Notes: generated by a model from the sequence alone, not told the origin. A DNA stretch of 64,000 nt from Alphaproteobacteria bacterium (GCA_025350465.1 JANXXU010000006.1:62001-126000); one strand, 5' to 3'. Shown: positions 26,083 to 34,270, numbered from the stretch's first letter. Translations and numbers: made by a program.

Positions 26083-26853
26083 TCATGCCTCAGGATCGCG
26101 CAGCGCAATCCTCACGGCAAGCCGAGGAGAGAGCATCGGTATCATGACGACCGCGCTCGCGGCGGCGACGGCGTAGATCAGGCTGAGAAAATAGCCCTCA
26201 AAGCCGATCGCTTCGCCGGCCGCGTAGATAATTTTCGGCAACGGCGGCCACGCCAGAAACAAGAGATTCTCCGCCGCATTTGCGATCCAATAAAAACAGC
26301 CGCAAACGGCGACGGTCGAACAGAATCTGACGAGGCCGGGACGGCGCGTGGCATCGAGCGCCGCGGCAAGCGTCCACGCGCAGACAAAAATGTTGCCGAA
26401 GAATAGGTCGAGGTACGCGCGCTCGCTGTTGCCGCCATAGGGCAGGAACAAGATTTCGCGCCCGAGGGCGAGGATGGGCGTAATGGCAACCACGGCCGAC
26501 GACAGGAACGCTTGCTCGTCGTCGCTCGAAGCGAGTTCGAGAGCGCGCAACCAAAGGAAGAAGGTCGCCATATCCCAGATCGCCACAAACCCGTATGACG
26601 CGTCCACGCGGGCGTACACTTCTTGGATATTCACCAAAACAAGATCGGCGCACAGGCACGCCAAAATGAGAGGCAACAGAACCTGGCGCGCACCCGCCGC
26701 GTGAGACCATGCCCTGTGCAACGACTGCAACGAGAGGGTCAGTACTGCAAAATAGAGTCCGAAGATGACGTGGCTCGGCCAAGCCGCCAGATCCGCGCCC
26801 TCAACGCCGGCGAGTTCCAGACGCCCATATCTGAATCCCATGGCAATGAGCAA
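26083..26853 (-). CDS. Multi-pass integral membrane protein
   Basis: 256 aa with about seven membrane segments (VIFGLYFAVLTLSLQSL, VLLPLILACLCADLVLV, FCSTVAVCGCFYWIANAAE, FLSLIYAVAAASAVVMIPML). No family recognised. The first available start is TTG 26853 (ATG 26841 next), but the hydrophobic first helix appears to continue upstream (VIAKLIPAAIA) for about a dozen codons to a TAG, with no ATG/GTG/TTG, so the original start may have been lost. Confidence 0.6.
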   Translation of the reverse strand: MLIAMGFRYGRLELAGVEGADLAAWPSHVIFGLYFAVLTLSLQSLHRAWSHAAGARQVLLPLILACLCADLVLVNIQEVYARVDASYGFVAIWDMATFFLWLRALELASSDDEQAFLSSAVVAITPILALGREILFLPYGGNSERAYLDLFFGNIFVCAWTLAAALDATRRPGLVRFCSTVAVCGCFYWIANAAENLLFLAWPPLPKIIYAAGEAIGFEGYFLSLIYAVAAASAVVMIPMLSPRLAVRIALRDPEA

Positions 26854-26935
26854 TGCGATCGCAGCGGGAATGAGCTTGGCGATGACGTTCGTCCCCTATT
26901 GTGTGCAATCACCCTACCGCGGCGCCGCGCCAATG

Positions 26936-27406
26936 CTAGTGGCGCGGTTCGATCGTCACCTCGCGCGTGACCGCGACATGCGGCGCTTTGTCGGCCGGGA
27001 GACCGGGCACCTCGACCGCCAAATCGAGAGCGTCGGCCATCGTTGCCGCGCGGCGCAAGGCGCCGGAGATGGTGTCGATCTCCACGCTGAAGGCGTAGCA
27101 CTCGACGCCGCGTAGCATCACTTCGGGCGAACCCTTGTCCGCGTGGTGCACGATTCGGGCGTCGTTGGGATGAGCTAGACCAAGGCCTCCTGCAGCCGCG
27201 TCAATCTCGGACAGTTCGCGTTCTGTCGTCGAGTTGATATCATGAGCCGCAACCTCGGGGGCCGAGCATTCAAAGTCAGCGTCCGGGCGTCCAGCATTGC
27301 CGAGGCCAAGAAGCTCGCCCAGAACGGAGATGGATGCGAAGCACGGCCAGGCCGATTCGCCGGCCGGATGGTCCTGAACCTGGTCAAAGTCGAAGTTTGA
27401 CTCCAA
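26936..27406 (-). CDS. Hypothetical protein, doubtful
   Basis: 156 aa, not recognised. The C-terminal half (VMLRGVECYAFSVEIDTI, then AATMADALDLAVEVPGL) reads like a folded alpha/beta domain; the N-terminal half is Gly/Ala/Asp-rich and less convincing. TTG start with no ribosome site. It could be a real gene starting further in or a decayed one. Confidence 0.4.
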   Translation of the reverse strand: MESNFDFDQVQDHPAGESAWPCFASISVLGELLGLGNAGRPDADFECSAPEVAAHDINSTTERELSEIDAAAGGLGLAHPNDARIVHHADKGSPEVMLRGVECYAFSVEIDTISGALRRAATMADALDLAVEVPGLPADKAPHVAVTREVTIEPRH

Positions 27407-27418
27407 GCAGATGGAGAA

Positions 27419-27757
27419 ATGACGGTGCCACGCTATCGAGTTACCATTCGTCCCGAGGGCGGAAGTAAAATAGCAAATGCTTTGGTTAGCCTCGCATTCT
27501 TGCCCTCCGCCTTGTTGGGTTTGGTCGTGGTCCTGTTCAGCCCAGCATTTGGAATGCTGATCGGGGCTATCGCCATCATCGTGGGCATAGGCCTTTTTAT
27601 CGACGTCCGGTTGGGCTGGGGCCTTGTATGGTTTGTCGGAGGGATTCTACTATTCAACTTCTGCTTAAGCAGAAGTGACGCTCCAGGCGCTTCCAACGCT
27701 CTTTTTTTCGGCAGCCATTATGGCGAACCCATGCCGATTGTCTCTAGCCCACACTAA
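27419..27757 (+). CDS. Small predicted membrane protein
   Basis: 112 aa, two to three hydrophobic helices (LVSLAFLPSALLGLVVVLF, GMLIGAIAIIVGIGLFI, GWGLVWFVGGILLFNF) with a basic N-terminus (VPRYRVTIRPEGGSK) that should face the cytoplasm. Lower GC than its neighbours. Family unknown. Confidence 0.55.
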   Translation: MTVPRYRVTIRPEGGSKIANALVSLAFLPSALLGLVVVLFSPAFGMLIGAIAIIVGIGLFIDVRLGWGLVWFVGGILLFNFCLSRSDAPGASNALFFGSHYGEPMPIVSSPH

Positions 27758-27804
27758 GCTCGGGTGCCATCGCCGAGGCAATCCGCCTTTAATCAGGTTA
27801 ATCA

Positions 27805-27865
27805 GGGGACAGCATACCTATTCGCGCGGTCCAGCAACACGGACCGTAATGGGTATCCTGTCGCC
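27805..27865. repeat. GGTATC-TGTC hairpin repeat, fullest copy
   Basis: Imperfect 61-bp palindrome: outer arms GGGGACAGCATACCTATT and AATGGGTATCCTGTCGCC pair at 15 of 18 positions, and an inner perfect CGGTCC/GGACCG stem sits on an 8-nt loop. A second copy of its right half is at 29389-29446. The structure resembles REP sequences linked to RAYT transposases, but no such transposase is in the window. Confidence 0.8.
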
Positions 27866-27891
27866 GAATTTTTCTGAGTTTTCTGAAACTC

Positions 27892-28245
27892 TCAAAACTT
27901 CTCGATCTTCAGTTTGATGCCGTCCGGCACATGGTTGAGCCGCACGTCCGCGCCGTAGACGACGACGATCGTCGCCCCTTCCGTTTCCGTCTTGAAGCCG
28001 CCGAGGATGTTCGCCGAAGCGTTGATCGCTTGGCAGACCTGCGCCGCGGTGGCGCCCGGTTGCAGAGTCTCTATGAAACCGGAGCCCTTGGGCGGGCCGT
28101 TCGTGACGAAGATGGGGCTCGCTTTCGTCACCGTCCCGCCCTCGCAGGTGAAGACGACGCCCGGCCCCTTCCCATGCGCGGCTGCGGGCAGCGCGCCCAG
28201 CAAAATGGCGCACGAAATCGCGGCAAGGCAATTGAGAAGCTTCAT
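27892..28245 (-). CDS. Hypothetical exported protein
   Basis: 117 aa, clear signal peptide (NCLAAISCAILLGALPAAAH, cleavage before HGKG). The mature domain is small, Gly/Thr-rich, with two Cys (FTCEGG and QVCQAI) that could form a disulfide. Family unknown. Last of three minus-strand genes for exported proteins with 14- to 15-bp spacing, likely one operon. Confidence 0.65.
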   Translation of the reverse strand: MKLLNCLAAISCAILLGALPAAAHGKGPGVVFTCEGGTVTKASPIFVTNGPPKGSGFIETLQPGATAAQVCQAINASANILGGFKTETEGATIVVVYGADVRLNHVPDGIKLKIEKF

Positions 28246-28259
28246 GGCAGTCCCTTTCT

Positions 28260-28643
28260 CTATCGGATCGCAATGGTCAGCGTGAACGGACCGAGCGAGT
28301 GGTCGGCCATCATGTTAGGACTGAGCTCCAAGGTATATGTGCCGGTCGACGTGAGCGCGATGGTGTTCGGCAGGCCGGGCCCATCCGATTGCCGCGAACC
28401 TGCAAATATCATGCGCACGTCTGCTCCCTCCTCGCTCCACGTCAGCGTTTGCCCGGCGCGCGCGCGAAACGAATAGGCGCAGCAGTCGGCGTTTTGCACC
28501 ATGCGGCCCTTGAGCGTGACGGCGTGCGCGCCGTGCGCAAAATGAATCGGGATCGGACAGGCCCGCGCGCCCGCCACGCAGTGTGCCGGTGCGTTACCCA
28601 CCAAAGAGAGCGCGACCCAGGCTATGAATTCGGCGCCGGACAT
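28260..28643 (-). CDS. Exported protein with PPC-like beta-sandwich
   Basis: 127 aa. N-terminal signal-like segment (FIAWVALSLVGNAPAHC), then a domain resembling bacterial pre-peptidase C-terminal (PPC) folds: SFRARAGQTLTWSEEGADV, then STGTYTLELSPN and FTLTIAI. PPC domains usually accompany secreted enzymes; here it is alone. Middle gene of the three-gene exported cassette. A CC pair (ADCCAY) is unusual. Confidence 0.65.
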   Translation of the reverse strand: MSGAEFIAWVALSLVGNAPAHCVAGARACPIPIHFAHGAHAVTLKGRMVQNADCCAYSFRARAGQTLTWSEEGADVRMIFAGSRQSDGPGLPNTIALTSTGTYTLELSPNMMADHSLGPFTLTIAIR

Positions 28644-28658
28644 CGTGCCTTCCCTGCG

Positions 28659-29216
28659 TTAGGACGGCACGTAAAACGTCGTCGTGTCGACGACGACGTT
28701 GCAAAACCCGTCGAAGGCCTTGTCGTCGCCCCAAAACACGATGCGCTTGATGCCCGGCCCGGTCAGCGTGAACTGGCGCGCGGGCACGTCGCTATAGCTG
28801 CGGATCTCGCCCTCGTTGACCGTGCTGAGCGTTGCGCCCTTCTCGTCTTGCGCGGTTGCCGTCCACACTGGATGGGTCACCCCGCTCGGCCCCGCGACCA
28901 GACGCGAGCGGTTGAACTCGAATTTGATACCGGCGTTGTCGAACTCCATGGTGTAGTGGCAGGGATGGCCGCCCTGCTGCACCAAGACCATGTTGCCGCG
29001 CGCCCCCGCCAGCGCTTGCCCGCCGTAGACATAGCGCGAATCCATCAGCACCACCGGTTGATCGGCCGGCGCATACACGGTGACTCCGATCGATCGAAGC
29101 GCGGTATTGAGCGCGTCGCCTTTGATCCCCTCGCGTGGAAAGTCATCATCGGCGCGCGCCATCGAAACGGCGGCGAGTGCGAGCGCGAGACCCGCGACCG
29201 CCAAACGAATATTCAT
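28659..29216 (-). CDS. Hypothetical exported protein
   Basis: 185 aa from ATG 29216, chosen because it begins the signal peptide IRLAVAGLALALAAVSMARA; the frame upstream to 29474 is not protein-like. The mature part is beta-rich (VVLMDSRYVYGGQALAG, MVLVQQGGHPCHYTMEF, IKRIVFWGDDKAFDGFCNVV) with two Cys. First gene of the exported cassette. Confidence 0.65.
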   Translation of the reverse strand: MNIRLAVAGLALALAAVSMARADDDFPREGIKGDALNTALRSIGVTVYAPADQPVVLMDSRYVYGGQALAGARGNMVLVQQGGHPCHYTMEFDNAGIKFEFNRSRLVAGPSGVTHPVWTATAQDEKGATLSTVNEGEIRSYSDVPARQFTLTGPGIKRIVFWGDDKAFDGFCNVVVDTTTFYVPS

Positions 29217-29388
29217 GTGTCGTCGTTCTTTTGAGCGCGAGGACCCTGGGCCATCTCGCATGCGATAGCAATTGACGCTCCGGCCACCTCGACGATTCCC
29301 CCGCGGCGAGAAAATCGGTCGCTTTCGTAATCTCCTTGTCGCGTTGGTAAGCTGAAGTGCGCGGACACATGCCCGGCCCGAGAGCAGT

Positions 29389-29446
29389 CGCACGGTCCAA
29401 CGAAGCGGAGCGCAATAGGTATCCTGTCGCCGTATTTTTTTGAGTT
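29389..29446. repeat. GGTATC-TGTC repeat, right-half copy
   Basis: About 80 percent identical to 27824-27881 over 58 bp, including GGTATCCTGTCGCCG followed by an AT-rich tail and TGAGTT. In the same orientation as the other copy, so the two form direct repeats around the three exported-protein genes. Confidence 0.7.
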
Positions 29447-29474
29447 GCGCGGGTGCCGATGCGATGTGCGTCAA

Positions 29475-30200
29475 TTAAGGATTGGGCCACACACCGGCAG
29501 ATAGGACAAACATTGGGGGGCCAAAATCGGTCGAACTATGGAAACCTGCACTACAGTCATGAGTATCAAAGAAATACATTCGCTGAACGTAGGTTAGCGT
29601 TTCTGAACCGGAGATTTGGCCGGATCCGGCCAGATAGTCGAACGGTAAGTAGGCCATTTTATCGGCCTTGGTTTCAGTTCTTGTTTGACATCCGGCGAGG
29701 CCACCATGAACTGTAAATTTATTTGCCAACTTCGTATAAACGGTATCGCCGATCTTCAACGGTGGTTTTTTGCGCAGCCAATCGATCAAGTCCTTGATTA
29801 CTTGAACATCGACAGGTCCGACTATTCCAACAACCAGAGCCGAGATTGAGCCTGGTTGCCATTTGACGGCGAAATGACCCGCACGAATGCCTTCGGAAAA
29901 ACCGGCCGGATTGAACACATAGAGCGTTTTGTTGGAAGACGCGAAAAAGGCATCCAACTGATGTTGCGTTGCCAGGTTTGTGAGAACGTCTTTTGCGTCT
30001 GGAATATTTTGAGTCGGTCGCGTCGGTCCCCGGCTGTACGTCGGCGCTGCTTCGGCTCCTGATGCCGCCGAGATGAATGCACATAGGATGAGGGACCCAA
30101 CGAGACCTACAGCCGAAGCGATTCTCGAAAGGTCCCGACTAAGACGCAGTCTGAGCGATTGAGGTTGCTGCACATTTGCCCCCACGGGAAGTGCCACCAT
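29475..30200 (-). CDS. Hypothetical exported protein
   Basis: 241 aa, not recognised. Long N-terminal region then a signal or anchor segment (IASAVGLVGSLILCAFISAA, about residues 27-46), and a mature domain with LYVFNPAGFSEGIRAGHFAV and two Cys (LAGCQTR, THDCSAG). Arg-rich n-region. Less GC-rich than core genes. Confidence 0.6.
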   Translation of the reverse strand: MVALPVGANVQQPQSLRLRLSRDLSRIASAVGLVGSLILCAFISAASGAEAAPTYSRGPTRPTQNIPDAKDVLTNLATQHQLDAFFASSNKTLYVFNPAGFSEGIRAGHFAVKWQPGSISALVVGIVGPVDVQVIKDLIDWLRKKPPLKIGDTVYTKLANKFTVHGGLAGCQTRTETKADKMAYLPFDYLAGSGQISGSETLTYVQRMYFFDTHDCSAGFHSSTDFGPPMFVLSAGVWPNP

Positions 30201-30266
30201 CTCAACAATGCGCCCAAACCAGAAAATTTGCCAGCATGCGTTTTGGCTGGGTCTGGCTCAGGATAG

Positions 30267-31142
30267 TCAATTCTCGTTGAGTCCGTGCGGGGCGTGCGTG
30301 TGCAAGCGAGCCTTCCACGAGCCCTCGATCTCAATGACGTCCTTCGAGTCCATATCCGGCGAAACGCGCTGCAAAATGCTGAATCGGAAATGGCGCGCGT
30401 CGCGCTTGCGAAGAAGATGATTCCCGCCATGGCCCACGGCCGCGTAGTTCAACCATCTGCCGAGCAAATTGTTGGACCCGTACGCTGAGCCCACGTAGCC
30501 TCGCGCATCCGAGGTATCGAAAATATAGTAGATAGCGCGCCATTCGGAGAGTTTGGCCTTCCAACTCGCCGGCAGAATTCGAAGTTCGTCCCAAGTCAAA
30601 TTTATTTCATCCCAATTGAGAGCGCGCGCGTCGAGGACGCTTTCCTCATGAATCGCGAGGACCGGGATGATGTTGTTGTGCGCGCGGCGCCACCACGCTC
30701 TCTCCGGGGGCGGCCAGCCGACGACCAACTTTCCCTTCCATTGCTCGTAGAAGTCGGTGCGCGCGAGATCAAACCAAAGCACCGAGGTCCGATCGTCTTC
30801 CTCGGCGAAACCTCGCATGCCGAACGGCTTGAGTTCGGCGTAGGCCGGGATTTTCCAGAACTCTTCGCGCGTCACCGTTCTCGACGCGCCAATTGAATAG
30901 AGGCCGATAAACAATGCCTTGCCGGGCTCGTGCCCGATGAACGATGCGACGTGCTTGGCGCCGCGCATGGCATTTTCGACGCGGCTGCCATGCGTTTGCT
31001 GATAGGCATTGAAGAGCTCCGGTCTTTCCGCCGCGAGCCACGGCAACACTTTTCTCAGTTCGGGCTCGTTTGGTCGATGCCGAAACACGATCACTTCACG
31101 CGCGCCAACGCCCTTGTCAGCGAGTAGGTCGTTCAGGTTCAT
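30267..31142 (-). CDS. GIY-YIG nuclease-domain protein
   Basis: 291 aa. The C-terminal GIY-YIG domain shows IYYIFDTSDARGYVG (204-218), the catalytic Arg in LLGRWLNYA (229), a candidate metal-binding Glu in VIEIEGSWKARLHT (271/273) and a GLNEN end. The N-terminal 200 aa form a separate domain of unknown function (e.g. KHVASFIGHEPGKALFIGLY). Likely a DNA endonuclease; a role in repair or in defence against foreign DNA is inferred from context. ATG start; 83 bp from the PIN-like gene upstream, same strand. Confidence 0.8.
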   Translation of the reverse strand: MNLNDLLADKGVGAREVIVFRHRPNEPELRKVLPWLAAERPELFNAYQQTHGSRVENAMRGAKHVASFIGHEPGKALFIGLYSIGASRTVTREEFWKIPAYAELKPFGMRGFAEEDDRTSVLWFDLARTDFYEQWKGKLVVGWPPPERAWWRRAHNNIIPVLAIHEESVLDARALNWDEINLTWDELRILPASWKAKLSEWRAIYYIFDTSDARGYVGSAYGSNNLLGRWLNYAAVGHGGNHLLRKRDARHFRFSILQRVSPDMDSKDVIEIEGSWKARLHTHAPHGLNEN

Positions 31143-31225
31143 GTTTTACCGCCGGGTCTGGAAAATAAGGGGATGCTTTGCCGCTTAAACACGACAGCGG
31201 TGCCCTATTGGGATCATGCCACCCG

Positions 31226-32119
31226 TCACTGGCGATTGTCCGGGTATCCGTCTTTGATGCTCGCGGGGCTCGCCGAAGCCTCAAGCGCCTCGAGAAAGCG
31301 GATTACACCTTGCCGGCGAGCAGAGAAGACCGCCGCCGTTCGAATTGTGAGTCCTAGCTCCGTGAACCTGCGTTTCATCCGTTCGTGCATAGCTTCCCAC
31401 TTTCCATCGAGCAACACGAAATCACAGTAGACGATGGAGAGGGTGGCATGATGGATGTCGCCGGCATCGTTTCGATCAATGCTGAAAGTCTCATCCAGAA
31501 ACGCGGGGCGTAACAACCCCTGCATGACGGCCAGTGTCGGCACATGAGCCGGATGGGCGGCGAAGTTCTTCACTTGACCGACCATCTCCGGGTCGCGCCT
31601 TAGCTCATTAATGCGGTCTGCAAGGGCCTGATTCGACTCGTGCCAGATAGCGCCAAGTCTCTCGCGGTTTTTGGCAATAGCCTCGATGATGTTGGCGAGC
31701 GTAAAGGGTTGGAAGTCGTCGGTACGGTCGCGTCCGACCGCCACAAGCAGCTCCATGTCCGGTGGTGCCTTCAGACGAATCTTGATGTCCCGCAGTTGCT
31801 TTTCCTGGTTGATCGCCTGTTGCACGTCGAACATTGCGAAGTAGACGTTCGGGAGCACGGCTTCGAACAACCTAGCCGTCTCGCGTGCGTGTCGTGCATC
31901 CGTCGGCCCGGTGATCTCGGCGAAGTTCGTGTGCGCCACGACAAGTGCACCACCACTCGATTTAAGCGCGCGGACGAAGCGCCGGCCCTCTTCCTCACTG
32001 CTCGAAAAGCGCCGGATGGCCCAATGATCGAGGTACACGGTCGGAAAGTCGAATGACTGGAGGACGCGAAGCATCCCTTCATTGATTTCGAATCTAACGG
32101 GCATTCCACGGACTTTCAC
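31226..32119 (-). CDS. PIN-like nuclease-domain protein
   Basis: 297 aa. Acidic residues sit as in PIN domains: Asp31 in VYLDHWAI, Glu68 in HTNFAEITG, then DRNDAGDIHHATLSIVYCDF with Asp218/Asp221 and Asp233, and Asp238 in LLDGKWEAM. A helical insertion (90-200) separates the halves. Probably a ribonuclease; there is no antitoxin-like partner. GTG 32119 is taken as start (ATG 32104 alternative). The frame continues open upstream into the end of the preceding gene and reads protein-like, so the true start may be further 5'. Confidence 0.7.
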   Translation of the reverse strand: MKVRGMPVRFEINEGMLRVLQSFDFPTVYLDHWAIRRFSSSEEEGRRFVRALKSSGGALVVAHTNFAEITGPTDARHARETARLFEAVLPNVYFAMFDVQQAINQEKQLRDIKIRLKAPPDMELLVAVGRDRTDDFQPFTLANIIEAIAKNRERLGAIWHESNQALADRINELRRDPEMVGQVKNFAAHPAHVPTLAVMQGLLRPAFLDETFSIDRNDAGDIHHATLSIVYCDFVLLDGKWEAMHERMKRRFTELGLTIRTAAVFSARRQGVIRFLEALEASASPASIKDGYPDNRQ

Positions 32120-32169
32120 CCAAGAGAAGTAGCGCTTGCTTTCGCCGCCGCCATCATCCTCGATCGCCT

Positions 32170-33165
32170 CTAAAATGGAATCTCGTCGTCTATCGACGCT
32201 TGCGTGCCTGGAAGCGCACCCGCCGGCAAAGGCATGCTCGTCACTATGAACAGATTTACGATGTCCTCTCGATCCATGAACATGATCTGGCTGCGTTTCG
32301 TCTGATCCAACTTACTGCCAATCCAATTGCGTGCTGCTTTGGTAATCTCTCCACCTGCCACGATGAACGCGTGGTCCACCAAGACGCGTCGGCTCAGTTC
32401 AGGATCAAAAATCTCGTGACCGAGCATCATTAGAGCCTGATTGTGGATCTCCGCGACATTGGTGTTTGCGGACTTGCTCGTGCCGGCTGCATCCAACTTC
32501 CCTTTCTTGGCCTGGAGACCAAAATAGAGGACGTGCTGTGTTGGCAATGTGTATTTCATCCAAACGTCCTTGCCATATTCCAGCGCTTTGTCTTTGTGCC
32601 CCGCTGCGGTAATCCTATGGAAACCCAGCTGCCGAAACAGCGGCAACAATACTTGTTCGATCAGCTCGTCTTCAGATACCTTATCGAGATAACCCACTAG
32701 CAGATCGCGGCGCTCCAGCTCGGCTTTAGAAAACGGGCGGTGCGGATTGGCGTCGGGCGCGATAATCGTGTTCGTGCCGAGATGGCGAAGGTGGCATTGC
32801 TTGTCGTCCGCGTAAAACGCTTCGAAACCCTCTCGGTTCAGCGACGCGTTCAGCGTCTTCAATGCTGCAGTCCTTTCGTGTCCTTCGTTTGTGGCGTCCG
32901 CGGGGTCCATTAGGACTCGGATAATGTTGCAGAATGGGGTGGGCGGCGTCTGAGCGTTTGGGTGGGGCCCTTCAAGAATCTCCGCAAGTGTGTTCGCGAC
33001 CCACGCGTTGCGCGTTGAACCATCGTGCGCATAGTCTGTATCCGCGTCGCGGAAAAACCGAGTGATGTAGCTACTGCTACGATAGGGGAAGCACACTTCC
33101 TCTGGCTTCCCATTGCCGCAGATCATATCTGCAATCTCGTCGAGCGTTCGTTGGCGCCATTTCAT
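32170..33165 (-). CDS. Restriction-endonuclease-like (Mrr-type) protein with Abi-like N-terminal domain
   Basis: 331 aa. The N-terminal 65 aa (YRSSSYITRFFRDADTDY, then HDGSTRNAWV) resemble a small domain found at the start of several abortive-infection and nuclease proteins (recalled, unverified). The C-terminal 170 aa look like an Mrr-type PD-(D/E)xK nuclease: DELIEQVLLPLFRQLGF (166-182), EYGKDVWMKY with Asp200, and FGLQAKKGKL with Gln218-Ala-Lys220. A defence or DNA-cleavage role is inferred. 50 bp separate it from the PIN-like gene; divergent from 33281-33970. Confidence 0.72.
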   Translation of the reverse strand: MKWRQRTLDEIADMICGNGKPEEVCFPYRSSSYITRFFRDADTDYAHDGSTRNAWVANTLAEILEGPHPNAQTPPTPFCNIIRVLMDPADATNEGHERTAALKTLNASLNREGFEAFYADDKQCHLRHLGTNTIIAPDANPHRPFSKAELERRDLLVGYLDKVSEDELIEQVLLPLFRQLGFHRITAAGHKDKALEYGKDVWMKYTLPTQHVLYFGLQAKKGKLDAAGTSKSANTNVAEIHNQALMMLGHEIFDPELSRRVLVDHAFIVAGGEITKAARNWIGSKLDQTKRSQIMFMDREDIVNLFIVTSMPLPAGALPGTQASIDDEIPF

Positions 33166-33280
33166 CCGAATCCGCCTCCCGACCTAAGCGCAAGAAGGAC
33201 AGACTCTAAGTGCCGCTTGTCCATGAATCGCCCGGCTCATAAAGTAGGGCAAGCGGGCGCTAAGCGGCTAGTGTCTTCAG

Positions 33281-33970
33281 ATGCGACTCACACTCGAAGA
33301 AATTCGCAAACCGCGTTCCTGGGCCGAATTTCACGCCTTTTTTACCACTGTATCTGACGGGGCGCGCGCAAATGAGGAAACGAAGAGAAGGTTTCGCCTG
33401 GAAAGCGGCGCCTACAAGCGTTGGCGTGACGAGGTGATGCCGTTGATGCAATTCTGCAAAGCCGAGAGCGTGGCAGACAGCGCGACGATTCAAGTGTTTG
33501 CCGACGACGGGCCCGTTGACGCGCAGATTTCTGGATTTCCGTCCAGTGCAGACACCACCACGATAGAAATTACTCGCGCGATTGATGGTCAGGATGAGCG
33601 CCTGCGCATGGAGCTCCTCACGGAAAAAGGATCTGCGCCGGGCGCCGGCCCAATACGACGTGTGCAGCTGGACGGAGTTAAGGTGATCGAGGCAGAACTT
33701 GAATCGCAGTCGCACGAGGACATTGCATCCCGGCTCATCCGGCTAGCCAGCGATTCAATAATACAAAAGGGCGCAAAGAAATATCCGCCGAGCACCTGGC
33801 TTCTCGTAGACGCCGTTGAATTTCGAACGGCTACAGAAGAGATCCGCCCGAGAATCCATGCCGAGTGCGCGAAGGTCGCAACACAAACCTCGTTCGATCG
33901 TGTTTATCTCCTCGCTGCGTATCGCGATGAACAGGGTAGGGTTCAGGTCGCGAGTTCGCGTTTGAAATGA
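33281..33970 (+). CDS. Hypothetical protein, possible PD-(D/E)xK-like fold
   Basis: 229 aa, not assigned. GPVDAQISGF followed by TTTIEITRAIDG has the D...E-x-T spacing of some nuclease-like folds, and HEDIASRLIRLASDSIIQKG with STWLLVDAVEF fits the following helix and strand. No usual Lys in the motif, so catalytic ability is doubtful. ATG 33281; 115 bp from the divergent REase-like gene, so a shared control region is likely. Confidence 0.6.
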   Translation: MRLTLEEIRKPRSWAEFHAFFTTVSDGARANEETKRRFRLESGAYKRWRDEVMPLMQFCKAESVADSATIQVFADDGPVDAQISGFPSSADTTTIEITRAIDGQDERLRMELLTEKGSAPGAGPIRRVQLDGVKVIEAELESQSHEDIASRLIRLASDSIIQKGAKKYPPSTWLLVDAVEFRTATEEIRPRIHAECAKVATQTSFDRVYLLAAYRDEQGRVQVASSRLK

Positions 33971-34176
33971 CGCGTTGCACATCGATCTGCTCGCACGAAT
34001 TGTCCAAGGCACCTTGCGCCGTGGGCGTTTATGTTCTACATTTGTTCCGATACGCAAGAGCACGCTTCTCGCGCACCAACTCTTTGACATCGTCCATCCA
34101 ATCCCAAAGGCGGTCGCGGCCGAAAGCGCGATGTGTGCCCCGAATTGCGCGCGCAGCGGCGCTACGACACCGACGC

Positions 34177-34270
34177 TGTAACGGCAACACGCAGTTTGCA
34201 ACGGCAATGCAACGGCTGTGTAACGGCAATAGCCCAGCAATTTCAACGGTGTAACGGATGCAACGGCAAA
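34177..34270 (+). repeat. Tandem TGYAACGGC array
   Basis: Seven occurrences of AACGG on the same strand at 34180, 34200, 34211, 34222, 34245, 34253 and 34262. Three form perfect-register 11-mers (TGCAACGGCAA, TGCAACGGCTG, TGTAACGGCAA). An 11-bp period equals about one helical turn. Confidence 0.75.

Noticed and set aside
34177-34270. Possible CRISPR array
   Set aside because: Units are about 11 bp with no unique spacers of 25-40 bp and no cas genes nearby; it is a short-unit tandem repeat.
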